Below are positions 1-11,300 of a stretch of 64,000 nt of DNA, one piece after another. The position numbers and the translations under genes were made by a program. How positions within the stretch are numbered: the stretch's first letter is position 1; every line of letters begins with the position of its first letter. Source of the stretch: Siphonodentalium dalli (Eukaryota; Mollusca; Scaphopoda; Gadilida; Siphonodentaliidae). The DNA lies in NCBI GenBank assembly GCA_032622095.1, contig CP136063.1:23190987-23254986 (forward strand), read 5' to 3'. The notes beneath the pieces were generated by a model. The model saw only the letters and a list, made by a program, of their open reading frames with translations, did no database searches and was not told the origin of the DNA.

Positions 1-52
1 TCAGGAGGGAAGGATATGCTGTGCGACCATCATTTGATGAATTCGTCCACAA
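1..52 (+). CDS. SH2-tailed unconventional myosin, exon 1 of window (motor C-terminal part, partial)
   Basis: Read from base 3, this gives RREGYAVRPSFDEFVHK, which matches the myosin motor segment just before the converter (family pattern R-x-G-[YF]-x-x-R-x-x-F-x-x-F). The exon continues upstream of the window. It ends with two bases of a Lys codon at a GTTAGT donor. The next candidate exon supplies the third base, giving K-Y, the usual R/K-Y that follows this motif. The 50 coding bases begin an eleven-exon chain that stays in frame to 41426. Most of the motor domain, including the P-loop and switch regions, must lie outside the window. Confidence 0.72.
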
Positions 53-221
53 GTTAGTATCATATGTTAGTAATATTCTCTAGCTGCTGATATTTCTTTC
101 TGTGTAGGGCTGCCTGTGGGGTTGGGGAGCTGGTAGTTAGTATCATATGTTGATAATGTAAGATATAGAATCTATGTGAACAAGTTCAAAAATTCAATAA
201 TAAAGAAACTTTCCAGAGAAG

Positions 222-412
222 ATGAGGCCTAAGCAGAATGAGGTCCCCAGAGGGTGGATTTAGTGACGCTATCCCACATAGCAGAATGAGGCCATGCAGA
301 ATGAGGTTCCCAGAGGATGAAGTTAGTGGTGGTAGCCCGTTATGCGGGATAGCGTCACTAATTCACCCTCTGGGGACCTCATTCTGCAAATGACAGGCAC
401 ACTAAACTCAGG
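222..412 (+). mobile_element. AGAATGAGG foldback MITE
   Basis: Inverted arms GCAGAATGAGGTCCCCAGAG and CTCTGGGGACCTCATTCTGC, with an inner copy AGAATGAGGTTCCCAGAGG. Confidence 0.6.
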
Positions 413-731
413 CTTGTTTCTGACCACTTAACGTGTTATGCTCTAGCTTACCTGGGACCTCTACACACACAACTATAGGGCAGTGCACTATCCTAACTGA
501 ACATGTGTATGGTGAAATATGTCACAAGGTATTTCAGCGAGAGTCTATTCCACATTCAATATACAGTTATATTATATGGCGACCCCCTTTACTCATGCTG
601 TTTATAAAAAAATTCTTTGCTGACAATAAAAGGCTCAAAATCTGCTCTGCGCATGTGCAAAGAAACAGACCCCCCCCTCATCGCCAATTTGACTACTAAA
701 GTCAGAGAGACATGTGACCTTAAGTGCAAAG

Positions 732-1000
732 TACAGTAATGTCCTAAATAATCAACTCCTTAACCACACAAAATTTCAGGATTTAGTTGGAAATATGGCT
801 TGTTTCCAATCATCGGAAAACTCTCAGTGACGCTATCCCACATAGCAGAATGAGGCCATGCAGAATGAGGTTCCCAGAGGATGAAGTTAGTGGTGGTAGC
901 TTTCCAATAAATGGCAACAAGCCATATTTCGGACTAAATCTGAAAAATTACCCATAATTCTGCTATGGTTAAGGAGTCGGTTATTTAGGGCATTAGAGTA
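732..1000 (+). mobile_element. mariner-like MITE (CAGTAATGCCCTAAATAATC) with foreign loop
   Basis: TA-flanked inverted arms (CAGTAATGTCCTAAATAATC.. and ..TTATTTAGGGCATTAGAG). The loop 826-900 is a 75-bp copy of 262-336. Confidence 0.65.
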
Positions 1001-1450
1001 GAAGAACCATTGTAGTTAATATGTGCTTTGATCACGATATTTCTAATGAAATTCTTCCCCTTAGCTGACTATAAAAAGCAAACTCTTTTATCAAAATATG
1101 GCTGCACATGCATGAAGAATCTAACTCTCTGTCATCAATTGTCTGCCAAGTCACAGGGGTAACCATAGTGACTCATGTGCTGAAAGTACAAGTACAATTC
1201 CAGTTGATATGTGCATTTACTGTGTTGTATTTCTGTGCCAAATATCATATTATTTCGGGAGCGGTATTCCGGTCTCCCGCGTTATGGGAATATAAGGAAT
1301 GGACAGGTATTAATTTCTGGTCACTCGGGTTTAAAGGGTTAAATATTTCAATTGGGTTTACCAGGGTTTATATTATTTACCAGGGTTTACATTATTTACC
1401 AGGTACAAGATCTTGATGTGTAGGTTAGACATGGCTGGGAATCAAAACAG

Positions 1451-1555
1451 CTGTAAACAGATTATACAGGCCAGTGGGGTCAAAGGTTGCTTCATCGGGT
1501 GAGTGTAAACAGATTATACAGGCCAGTGGGGTCAAAGGTTGATTCATCGGGTAAG
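1451..1555 (+). repeat. Tandem duplication, 52 bp x 2
   Basis: TGTAAACAGATTATACAGGC begins each unit; both end TCATCGGGT(G/A)AGT. Confidence 0.8.
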
Positions 1556-1557
1556 TA

Positions 1558-1880
1558 TTAACCCTTTCATGATGGGAGCTGTGCTGGTGCAGCATTGAAT
1601 TTCCTGCACCAGTGCATTCTCTTTGATTCTTTTGGACCTTCCTGAAATTTCGAGAACACGTACCTGTGCCACTGCATTCTCTTACATATGCAAGTCTCCC
1701 ATAGGGAACCTTGCATATATAAGAGAATACACTGGCTTACCAGGTCAAGGTAAATATTGTTAGGCCCATGTATTCTCTTATATTTATGAGGCTGGCTATG
1801 GGTGACTCACATATATTAAAGAATGCATTGGCACAGGGTTTTCACAAAATTTCAGGAAGCTCCAATCATGGAACGGTTAA
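1558..1880 (+). mobile_element. piggyBac-like MITE, family D
   Basis: TTAACCCTTTCATGATGGGAGC at left and the inverse (GCTCCAATCATGGAACGGTTAA) at right, with diverged palindrome copies (GCATTCTCTTACATATGC..). Confidence 0.6.
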
Positions 1881-1898
1881 CAGATATCAAGTTCCTAG

Positions 1899-1979
1899 GT
1901 ATGATATTCTTTCACACCAATCAGTCTGCCAGAGAAAGGACAAAGTACATATAGCTATTGAGGTCCCAGATAATTTACG
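1899..1979 (+). CDS. SH2-myosin exon 2 (converter region, uncertain 3' end)
   Basis: After the acceptor TTCCTAG the frame reads K-YDILSHQSVCQRKDKVHI..., where the first base completes the Lys codon of exon 1. KY-x-x-L is what myosins show after the REGY...F motif. The end is unclear. A phase-correct but weak donor (ACG|GTCTCT) after 1979 would join to TKVFLKYW. Read through, the frame continues as SLLVDDRNFII, which resembles the segment before the conserved G-K-T-K-V-F, and then meets TGA at 2014-2016 with no donor. So the exon is either shortened to the weak donor or damaged. It sits 18 bp after a TTAA-flanked MITE (1558-1880). Confidence 0.45.
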
Positions 1980-2123
1980 GTCTCTTTTAGTGGATGACAG
2001 AAATTTTATAATTTGAGAACAATAGGATTTATTTTTATACTTTCATGAGAGAAACTCAAATAAGACTATATACCATTTTAATTCGTATCAGAACTGATCG
2101 ATATTTAAATTATGTCGCTGGAA

Positions 2124-2421
2124 TTAACCCTTTCAGTGCCAGGGGCCGATCGGCCCTAATTTACGGTATGTAGAGCCCTGAAACTTTTTGGGTATGCTTA
2201 AGCATGCTATAGCGAATTTAAAAACAAACTGGATAACACCTTAGGGCATGTTATAACTCAAAACTATCACCAAGTATTCATAGTAATAATTTTGATGCCC
2301 ATGAAAAACGTAAGATTCCCTGGCACTAAACCTACAAAATAAGTCTGTTAAAGAATACAAGACAAAATTATTAAAATTGTAAAAATTGTAAAAAATAATA
2401 ACAAATGGTGAAAAATTGTTT
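2124..2421 (+). mobile_element. piggyBac-like MITE B, truncated
   Basis: Starts TTAACCCTTTCAGTGCCAGG. The interior matches 31560-31830, but it stops just where the palindrome should begin. Confidence 0.65.
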
Positions 2422-2442
2422 TTAGGTGTGTAAGATACTAAC

Positions 2443-2662
2443 CTGAGACATAATATATAAACAATAATTCCAATCACAACCAATAGAATCACAGATGCTG
2501 CTATCGCGAGAATACACGCGACGTTACATGGTCCCACCGCCGCCCCGATCACGGCACTGTTTGTGGGCGTATGTACATCCGGTTTAGAAATATCCGTAGA
2601 AATATCACCGAGAACACCCGGCGTCGTCCACACATTAGTGCTGAGTTCCGAGACATTGCACC
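2443..2662 (-). CDS. Possible exon of an unidentified membrane protein
   Basis: On the minus strand an exon-like block runs from an AG (2664-2663) to a good donor (CTCAG|GTTAGT, GT at 2442-2441). It encodes a Ser/Thr-rich stretch (VSELSTNVWTTPG..), then PTNSAVIGAAVGPCNVACIL and a strongly hydrophobic helix (AIAASVILLVVIGIIVYILC). This looks like the stalk and single membrane span of a surface receptor. Its GC content is higher than that of its surroundings. It lies inside the myosin gene on the other strand, next to a truncated MITE and between two 26-bp direct repeats. I do not recognise the family. It could be a captured exon or a pseudogene. Confidence 0.3.
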
Positions 2663-2873
2663 CTATTTTGGATATTATATAATTTGAGAACAATAGGATT
2701 TATATTTATATTTAATATTTAGATATTTGGCAGATGCAGTTATAATATTATTTGGACTTTCTTGTATTTCACTTATCACATGAGACCCTTAAAATATACC
2801 ATTGATATGTCAAATCTAATACTTACTACTATTATACAGGCACTTCACTAGAGTGGTTAGATATGCACATGTA

Positions 2874-3327
2874 TTAACCCTTTACCCAACAGAACGGCCC
2901 TGTGCCAATGCATTCTCTTATATATGCGAGTCGACCATAGGTCGCCTCGCATATATAAGAGAATGCATTGGCTTAACACATATTAAAAATGATAAAATTG
3001 TCAAAGAATGTAGAAAAATATTATAAAAATTGTTAAAAAATGTAAGAAAAAATTATAAAATTGTTAAAGAATGTAAGAAAAAATGGTAAAAAGTGTTTTT
3101 TTTAGGCCAATGCATTCTCTTATATATGCGAGGCGACCTATGGTTTACTCGCATATATAAGAGAATGCATTGGCACAGGCCATAACTGTAACCATCACAA
3201 TGTGGTCAATGAACCGGTTCCAATGATATCCATATTTGTATGGTGTTATTGAGACAGACCGAAGATATTTTAGGCTGTTGAAGCTTTATTTGGGCATTTT
3301 TGGCCGTTTTGTTGGGTAAAGGGTTAA
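2874..3327 (+). mobile_element. piggyBac-like MITE, family A
   Basis: TTAA duplication, ends CCCTTTACCCAACAGAACGG and inverse GTTGGGTAAAGGG. Two copies of the 67-bp palindrome are placed in opposite orientation. Confidence 0.8.
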
Positions 3328-3610
3328 TGTACCCAGCTCAACATGTACCACACTCTTACCCACCTCTACACAAACTTATGCCTGCATGCCTAACATGCTA
3401 GGTTCCTATTTAATGTTTTAGGCACACTACGAGTGTTCATCTGTCACATACACGCTCATTTTATAAATAATATTCATATTCTCTGAATCGTGTGAGATAT
3501 ATTCGCAGGAATCGGAAACTACAGGAGTTAAAAATTGTGAAATATTATATCCAAATTTTGCAAAAAATATTTGTAAATATTGCCAATTAGTTGTGTTTTC
3601 TTCATCTCAG

Positions 3611-3702
3611 AAAAACGAAGGTGTTCTTGAAATATTGGCACTTGGATGAGTTTAACGACGCCATAGAGAAAATGGGAAAGTCTGCATTACACTTACAGAG
3701 AG
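3611..3702 (+). CDS. SH2-myosin exon 3 (end of converter, lever helix, first half of IQ motif)
   Basis: The exon is bounded by acceptor TTCATCTCAG and donor AG|GTGAGT. The frame starting with one base of a split codon reads TKVFLKYWHLDEFNDAIEKM and continues GKSALHLQR. TKVFLKYWH is the highly conserved end of the myosin converter. The KYWH form recalls class XVI-like myosins. It ends after one base of a Val codon that is completed by exon 4, so the IQ motif LQRVARGFLGRRRV is cut by the intron. The downstream intron is 16,000 bp and holds the large satellite. The last 9 bases of the exon plus the donor are tandemly repeated in the intron. Confidence 0.88.
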
Positions 3703-3852
3703 GTGAGTTACTGATACGACTAAAACCACAATCACCAAGCCTAAAATACAGAGAGGTGAGTTACTGATACGACTAAAACCACAATCACCAAGCCTAAAAT
3801 ACAGAGAGGTGAGTTACTGATACGACTAAAACCACAATCACCAAGCCTCAAA
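3694..3852 (+). repeat. 53-bp tandem repeat of the exon 3 donor, 3 copies
   Basis: ACAGAGAGGTGAGTTACTGA starts each unit. The first copy contains the last 9 bases of exon 3 and its splice donor, so three potential GTGAGT donors exist at 53-bp spacing. Confidence 0.85.
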
Positions 3853-4499
3853 TACTCCGTACTAATGAGGTGTTAAGTCTGAATTGTCACCCCTACCCCC
3901 ATGAATCCTGAATACCTGAGTTAACAGAGAGGAGTGTCACCCCTAACCCCATGAATCCTGGATACCTGAGTTAACAGAGAGGGGTGTCACCCCTAACCCC
4001 ATGAATCCTGGATACCTGAGTTAACAGAGAGGGGTGTCACCCCTAACCACCATGAATCCTGGATACCTGAGTTAACAGAGAGGGGTGTCACCCCTAACCC
4101 CATGAATCCTGGATACCAGTTAACAGAGAGGGGTGTCACCCCTAACCCCATGAATCCTGGATACCTGTTAACAGAGAGGAGTGTCACCCCTAACCACCAT
4201 GAATCCTGGATACCTGAGTTAACAGAGAGGGGTGTCACCCCTAACCCCATGAATCCTGGATACCTGAGTTAACAGAGAGGAGTGTCACCCCTAACCACCA
4301 TGAATCCTGGATACCAGTTAACAGAGAGGGGTGTCACCCCTAACCCCATGAATCCTGGATACCAGTTAACAGAGAGGAGTGTCACCCCTAACCACCATGA
4401 ATCCTGGATACCAGTTAACAGAGAGGGGTGTCACCCCTAACCACCATGAATCCTGGATACCAGTTAACAGAGAGGGGTGTCACCCCTAACCCCATGAAT

Positions 4500-6290
4500 C
4501 CTGGATACCTGTTAACAGAGAGGAGTGTCACCCCTAACCACCATGAATCCTGGATACCAGTTAACAGAGAGGGGTGTCACCCCTAACCCCATGAATCCTG
4601 GATACCAGTTAACAGAGAGGAGTGTCACCCCTAACCCCATGAATCCTGGATACCAGTTAACAGAGAGGAGTGTCACCCCTAACCACCATGAATCCTGGAT
4701 ACCAGTTAACAGAGAGGAGTGTCACCCCAAACCCCATGAATCCTGGATACCAGTTAACAGAGAGGAGTGTCACCCCTAACCACCATGAATCCTGGATACC
4801 AGTTAACAGAGAGGAGTGTCACCCCTAACCACCATGAATCCTGGATACCAGTTAACAGAGAGGGGTGTCACCCCTAACCACCATGAATCCTGGATACCTG
4901 AGTTAACAGAGAGGGGTGTCACCCCTAACCACCATGAATCCTGAATACCAGTTAACAGAGAGGGGTGTCACCCCTAACCCCATGAATCCTGGATACAAGT
5001 TAACAGAGAGGAGTGTCACCCCAAACCCCATGAATCCTGGATACCAGTTAACAGAGAGGAGTGTCACCCCTAACCACCATGAATCCTGGATACCAGTTAA
5101 CAGAGAAGAGTGTCACCCCAAACCCCATGAATCCTGGATACCAGTTAACAGAGAGGGGTGTCACCCCTAACCACCATGAATCCTGGATACCAGTTAACAG
5201 AGAGGGGTGTCACCCCTAACCCCATGAATCCTGGATACCTGTTAACAGAGAGGAGTGTCACCCCTAACCACCATGAATCCTGGATACCAGTTAACAGAGA
5301 GGGGTGTCACCCCTAACCCCATGAATCCTGGATACCAGTTAACAGAGAGGAGTGTCACCCCTAACCCCATGAATCCTGGATACCAGTTAACAGAGAGGAG
5401 TGTCACCCCTAACCACCATGAATCCTGGATACCAGTTAACAGAGAGGAGTGTCACCCCAAACCCCATGAATCCTGGATACCAGTTAACAGAGAGGAGTGT
5501 CACCCCTAACCACCATGAATCCTGGATACCAGTTAACAGAGAGGGGTGTCACCCCTAACCACCATGAATCCTGGATACCAGTTAACAGAGAGGGGTGTCA
5601 CCCCTAACCCCATGAATCCTGGATACCTGTTAACAGAGAGGAGTGTCACCCCTAACCACCATGAATCCTGGATACCAGTTAACAGAGAGGGGTGTCACCC
5701 CTAACCCCATGAATCCTGGATACCAGTTAACAGAGAGGAGTGTCACCCCTAACCCCATGAATCCTGGATACCAGTTAACAGAGAGGAGTGTCACCCCTAA
5801 CCACCATGAATCCTGGATACCAGTTAACAGAGAGGAGTGTCACCCCAAACCCCATGAATCCTGGATACCAGTTAACAGAGAGGAGTGTCACCCCTAACCA
5901 CCATGAATCCTGGATACCAGTTAACAGAGAGGAGTGTCACCCCTAACCACCATGAATCCTGGATACCAGTTAACAGAGAGGGGTGTCACCCCTAACCACC
6001 ATGAATCCTGGATACCTGAGTTAACAGAGAGGGGTGTCACCCCTAACCACCATGAATCCTGAATACCAGTTAACAGAGAGGGGTGTCACCCCTAACCCCA
6101 TGAATCCTGGATACAAGTTAACAGAGAGGAGTGTCACCCCAAACCCCATGAATCCTGGATACCAGTTAACAGAGAGGAGTGTCACCCCTAACCACCATGA
6201 ATCCTGGATACCTGAGTTAACAGAGAGGGGTGTCACCCCTAACCACCATGAATCCTGGATACCAGTTAACAGAGAGGAGTGTCACCCCTA
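4500..6290 (+). repeat. Higher-order repeats of about 340-390 bp in the satellite
   Basis: The same order of variant monomers recurs at about 4525, 4916, 5255, 5643 and 6034. Steps are 391, 339, 388 and 391 bp, that is 7 to 8 monomers. Confidence 0.75.
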
Positions 6291-7300
6291 ACCCCATGAA
6301 TCCTGGATACCAGTTAACAGAGAGGAGTGTCACCCCTAACCACCATGAATCCTGGATACCAGTTAACAGAGAGGAGTGTCACTCCTAACCCCATGAATCC
6401 TGGATACCAGTTAACAGAGAGGGGTGTCACCCCTAACCACCATGAATCCTGGATACCTGAGTTAACAGAGAGGGGTGTCACCCCTAACCACCATGAATCC
6501 TGGATACCAGTTAACAGAGAGGAGTGTCACCCCTAACCCCATGAATCCTGGATACCTGAGTTAACAGAGAGGGGTGTCACCCCTAACCCCATGAATCCTG
6601 AATACCAGTTAACAGAGAGGAGTGTCACCCCTAACCACCATGAATCCTGGATACCAGTTAACAGAGAGGAGTGTCACCCCTAACCACCATGAATCCTGGA
6701 TACCAGTTAACAGAGAGGGGTGTCACCCCTAACCCCATGAATCCTGGATACCTGAGTTAACAGAGAGGGGTGTCACCCCTAACCACCATGAATCCTGGAT
6801 ACCAGTTAACAGAGAGGAGTGTCACCCCTAACCCCATGAATCCTGGATACCTGAGTTAACAGAGAGGGGTGTCACCCCTAACCCCATGAATCCTGGATAC
6901 CAGTTAACAGAGAGGAGTGTCACCCCTAACCACCATGAATCCTGGATACCAGTTAACAGAGAGGAGTGTCACCCCTAACCACCATGAATCCTGGATACCA
7001 GTTAACAGAGAGGGGTGTCACCCCTAACCCCATGAATCCTGGATACCAGTTAACAGAGAGGAGTGTCACCCCTAACCACCATGAATCCTGGATACCTGTT
7101 AACAGAGAGGGGTGTCACCCCTAACCACCATGAATCCTGGATACCAGTTAACAGAGAGGGGTGTCACCCCTAACCCCATGAATCCTGGATACCAGTTAAC
7201 AGAGAGGAGTGTCACCCCTAACCACCATGAATCCTGGATACCAGTTAACAGAGAGGAGTGTCACCCCTAACCCCATGAATCCTGAATACCTGAGTTAACA

Positions 7301-8300
7301 GAGAGGAGTGTCACCCCTAACCCCATGAATCCTGAATACCTGAGTTAACAGAGAGGAGTGTCACCCCTAACCCCATGAATCCTGGATACCAGTTAACATA
7401 GAGGAGTGTCACCCTAACCCCATGAATCCTGAATACCTGAGTTAACAGAGAGGAGTGTCACCCCTAACCCCATGAATCCTGGATACCAGTTAACATAGAG
7501 GAGTGTCACCCTAACCCCATGAATCCTGAATACCTGAGTTAACAGAGAGGGGTGTCACCCCTAACCCCATGAATCCTGGATACCTGAGTTAACAGAGAGG
7601 GGTGTCACCCCTAACCCCATGAATCCTGGATACCAGTTAACAGAGAGGGGTGTCACCCCTAACCCCATGAATCCTGGATACCAGTTAACATAGAGGGGTG
7701 TCGCCCCTAACCACCATGAATCCTGGATACCAGTTAACAGAGAGGGGTGTCACCCCTAACCCCATGAATCCTGGATACCAGTTAACAGAGAGGGGTGTCA
7801 CCCCTAACCCCATGAATCCTGGATACCAGTTAACAGAGAGGAGTGTCACCCCTAACCACCATGAATCCTGAATACCTGAGTTAACAGAGAGGAGTGTCAC
7901 CCCTAACCCCATGAATCCTGAATACCTGAGTTAACAGAGAGGAGTGTCACCCCTAACCCCATGAATCCTGGATACCAGTTAACATAGAGGAGTGTCACCC
8001 TAACCCCATGAATCCTGAATACCTGAGTTAACAGAGAGGAGTGTCACCCCTAACCCCATGAATCCTGGATACCAGTTAACATAGAGGAGTGTCACCCTAA
8101 CCCCATGAATCCTGAATACCTGAGTTAACAGAGAGGGGTGTCACCCCTAACCCCATGAATCCTGGATACCTGAGTTAACAGAGAGGGGTGTCACCCCTAA
8201 CCCCATGAATCCTGGATACCAGTTAACAGAGAGGGGTGTCACCCCTAACCCCATGAATCCTGGATACCAGTTAACATAGAGGGGTGTCGCCCCTAACCAC
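7301..8300 (+). repeat. 586-bp higher-order duplication within the satellite
   Basis: Rare AACATAGAGG variants at 7397, 7494 and 7689 recur at 7983, 8080 and 8275, each exactly 586 bp (12 monomers) later. Confidence 0.8.
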
Positions 8301-11300
8301 CATGAATCCTGGATACCAGTTAACAGAGAGGGGTGTCACCCCTAACCACCATGAATCCTGGATACCAGTTAACATAGAGGGGTGTCGCCCCTAACCACCA
8401 TGAATCCTGGATACCAGTTAACAGAGAGGGGTGTTACCCCTAACCCCATGAATCCTGGATACCAGTTAACAGAGAGGGGTGTCACCCCTAACCCCATGAA
8501 TCCTGGATACCAGTTAACAGAGAGGGGTGTCACCCCTAACCCCATGAATCCTGGATACCAGTTAACAGAGAGGAGTGTCACCCCTAACCACCATGAATCC
8601 TGGATACCAGTTAACAGAGAGGGGTGTCACCCCTAACCACCATGAATCCTGAATACCTGAGTTAACAGAGAGGAGTGTCACCCCTAACCACCATGAATCC
8701 TGGATACCTGAGTTAACAGAGAGGGGTGTCACCCCTAACCACCATGAATCCTGGATACCAGTTAACAGAGAGGAGTGTCACACCTAACCACCATGAATCC
8801 TGGATACAAGTTAACAGAGAGGAGTGTCACCCCTAACCACCATGCATCCTGGATACCTGAGTTAACAGAGAGGAGTGTCACCCCTAACCCCATGAATCCT
8901 GGATACCAGTTAACAGAGAGGAGTGTCACCCCTAACCCCATGAATCCTGGATACCAGTTAACAGAGAGGAGTGTCACCCCTAACCACCATGAATCCTGGA
9001 TACCTGAGTTAACAGAGAGGGGTGTCACCCTAACCACCATGAATCCTGGATACCAGTTAACAGAGAGGAGTGTCACCCCTAACCCCATGAATCCTGGATA
9101 CCAGTTAACAGAGAGGAGTGTCACCCCTAACCCCATGAATCCTGGATACCAGTTAACAGAGAGGGGTGTCACCCCTAACCCCATGAATCCTGGATACCTG
9201 AGTTAACAGAGAGGAGTGTCACCCCTAACCCCATGAATCCTGGATACCTGAGTTAACAGAGAGGAGTGTCACCCCTAACCCCATGAATCCTGGATACCAG
9301 TTAACAGAGAGGAGTGTCACCCCTAACCCCATGAATCCTGGATACCTGAGTTAACAGAGAGGGGTGTCACCCCTAACCACCATGAATCCTGGATACCAGT
9401 TAACAGAGAGGAGTGTCACCCCTAACCACCATGAATCCTGAATACCTGAGTTAACAGAGAGGGGTGTCACCCCTAACCACCATGAATCCTGGATACCAGT
9501 TAACAGAGAGGAGTGTCACCCCTAACCACCATGAATCCTGGATACCTGAGTTAACAGAGAGGAGTGTCACCCCTAACCCCATGAATCCTGGATACCTGAG
9601 TTAACAGAGAGGGGTGTCACCCCTAACCACCATGAATCCTGAATACCTGAGTTAACAGAGAGGAGTGTCACCCCTAACCCCATGAATCCTGGATACCTGA
9701 GTTAACAGAGAGGAGTGTCACCCCTAACCCCATGAATCCTGAATACCTGAGTTAACAGAGAGGGGTGTCACCCTAACCACCATGAATCCTGGATACCTGA
9801 GTTAACAGAGAGGAGTGTCACCCCTAACCCCATGAATCCTGGATACCTGAGTTAACAGAGAGGAGTGTCACCCCTAACCACCATGAATCCTGGATACCAG
9901 TTAACAGAGAGGGGTGTCACCCCTAACCCCATGAATCCTGGATACCTGAGTTAACAGAGAGGGGTGTCACCCCTAACCACCATGAATCCTGGATACCAGT
10001 TAACAGAGAGGAGTGTCACCCCTAACCACCATGAATCCTGGATACCAGTTAACAGAGAGGAGTGTCACCCCTAACCCCATGAATCCTGGATACCAGTTAA
10101 CAGAGAGGAGTGTCACCCCTAACCCCATGAATCCTGGATACCAGTTAACAGAGAGGAGTGTCACCCCTAACCCCATGAATCATGAGTTAACAGAGAGGAG
10201 TGTCACCCCTAACCACCATGAATCCTGGATACCAGTTAACAGAGAGGAGTGTCACCCCTAACCCCATGAATCCTGGATACCTGAGTTAACAGAGAGGGGT
10301 GTCACCCCTAACCCCATGAATCCTGGATACCAGTTAACAGAGAGGAGTGTCACCCCTAACCCCATGAATCCTGGATACCTGAGTTAACAGAGAGGAGTGT
10401 CACCCCTAACCCTATGAATCCTGGATACCAGTTAACAGAGAGGGGTGTCACCCCTAACCCCATGAATCCTGGATACCTGAGTTAACAGAGAGGAGTGTCA
10501 CCCCTAACCCCATGAATCCTGGATACCAGTTAACAGAGAGGGGTGTCACCCCTAACCCCATGAATCCTGGATACCAGTTAACAGAGAGGGGTGTCACCCC
10601 TAACCCCATGAATCCTGGATACCAGTTAACAGAGAGGGGTGTCACCCCTAACCCCATGAATCCTGGATACCAGTTAACAGAGAGGAGTGTCACCCCTAAC
10701 CACCATGAATCCTGGATACCTGAGTTAACAGAGAGGGGTGTCACCCCTAACCCCATGAATCCTGGATACCTGAGTTAACAGAGAGGGGTGTCACCCCTAA
10801 CCCCATGAATCCTGGATACCAGTTAACAGAGAGGGGTGTCACCCCTAACCCCATGAATCCTGGATACCAGTTAACAGAGAGGGGTGTCACCCCTAACCAC
10901 CATGAATCCTGGATACCTGAGTTAACAGAGAGGGGTGTCACCCCTAACCCCATGAATCCTGGATACCTGAGTTAACAGAGAGGAGTGTCACCCCTAACCA
11001 CCATGAATCCTGGATACCAGTTAACAGAGAGGAGTGTCACCCCTAACCCCATGAATCCTGAATACCTGAGTTAACAGAGAGGGGTGTCACCCCTAACCAC
11101 CATGAATCCTGGATACCAGTTAACAGAGAGGGGTGTCACCCCTAACCCCATGAATCCTGGATACCAGTTAACAGAGAGGGGTGTCACCCCTAACCCCATG
11201 AATCCTGGATACCAGTTAACAGAGAGGAGTGTTGCCCCTAACCCCATGAATCCTGGATACCTGAGTTAACAGAGAGGAGTGTCACCCCTAACCCCATGAA

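Larger units (their letters stand above)
2007..2704 (+). repeat. 26-bp direct repeats bounding a 650-bp segment
   Basis: TATAATTTGAGAACAATAGG plus six more bases occurs at about 2007-2032 and 2679-2704. The enclosed part holds a truncated MITE and the minus-strand membrane-helix exon. Confidence 0.7.

Noticed and set aside
1899-2016. Fragment of an MRG/MORF4-like chromatin protein (VPDNLRSLLVDD resembles its conserved P-x-x-L-x-x-x-L-V-D-D)
   Set aside because: The resemblance is short. Position, acceptor and the split Lys codon fit the myosin exon chain better. I keep it as an alternative explanation for the part after 1979.
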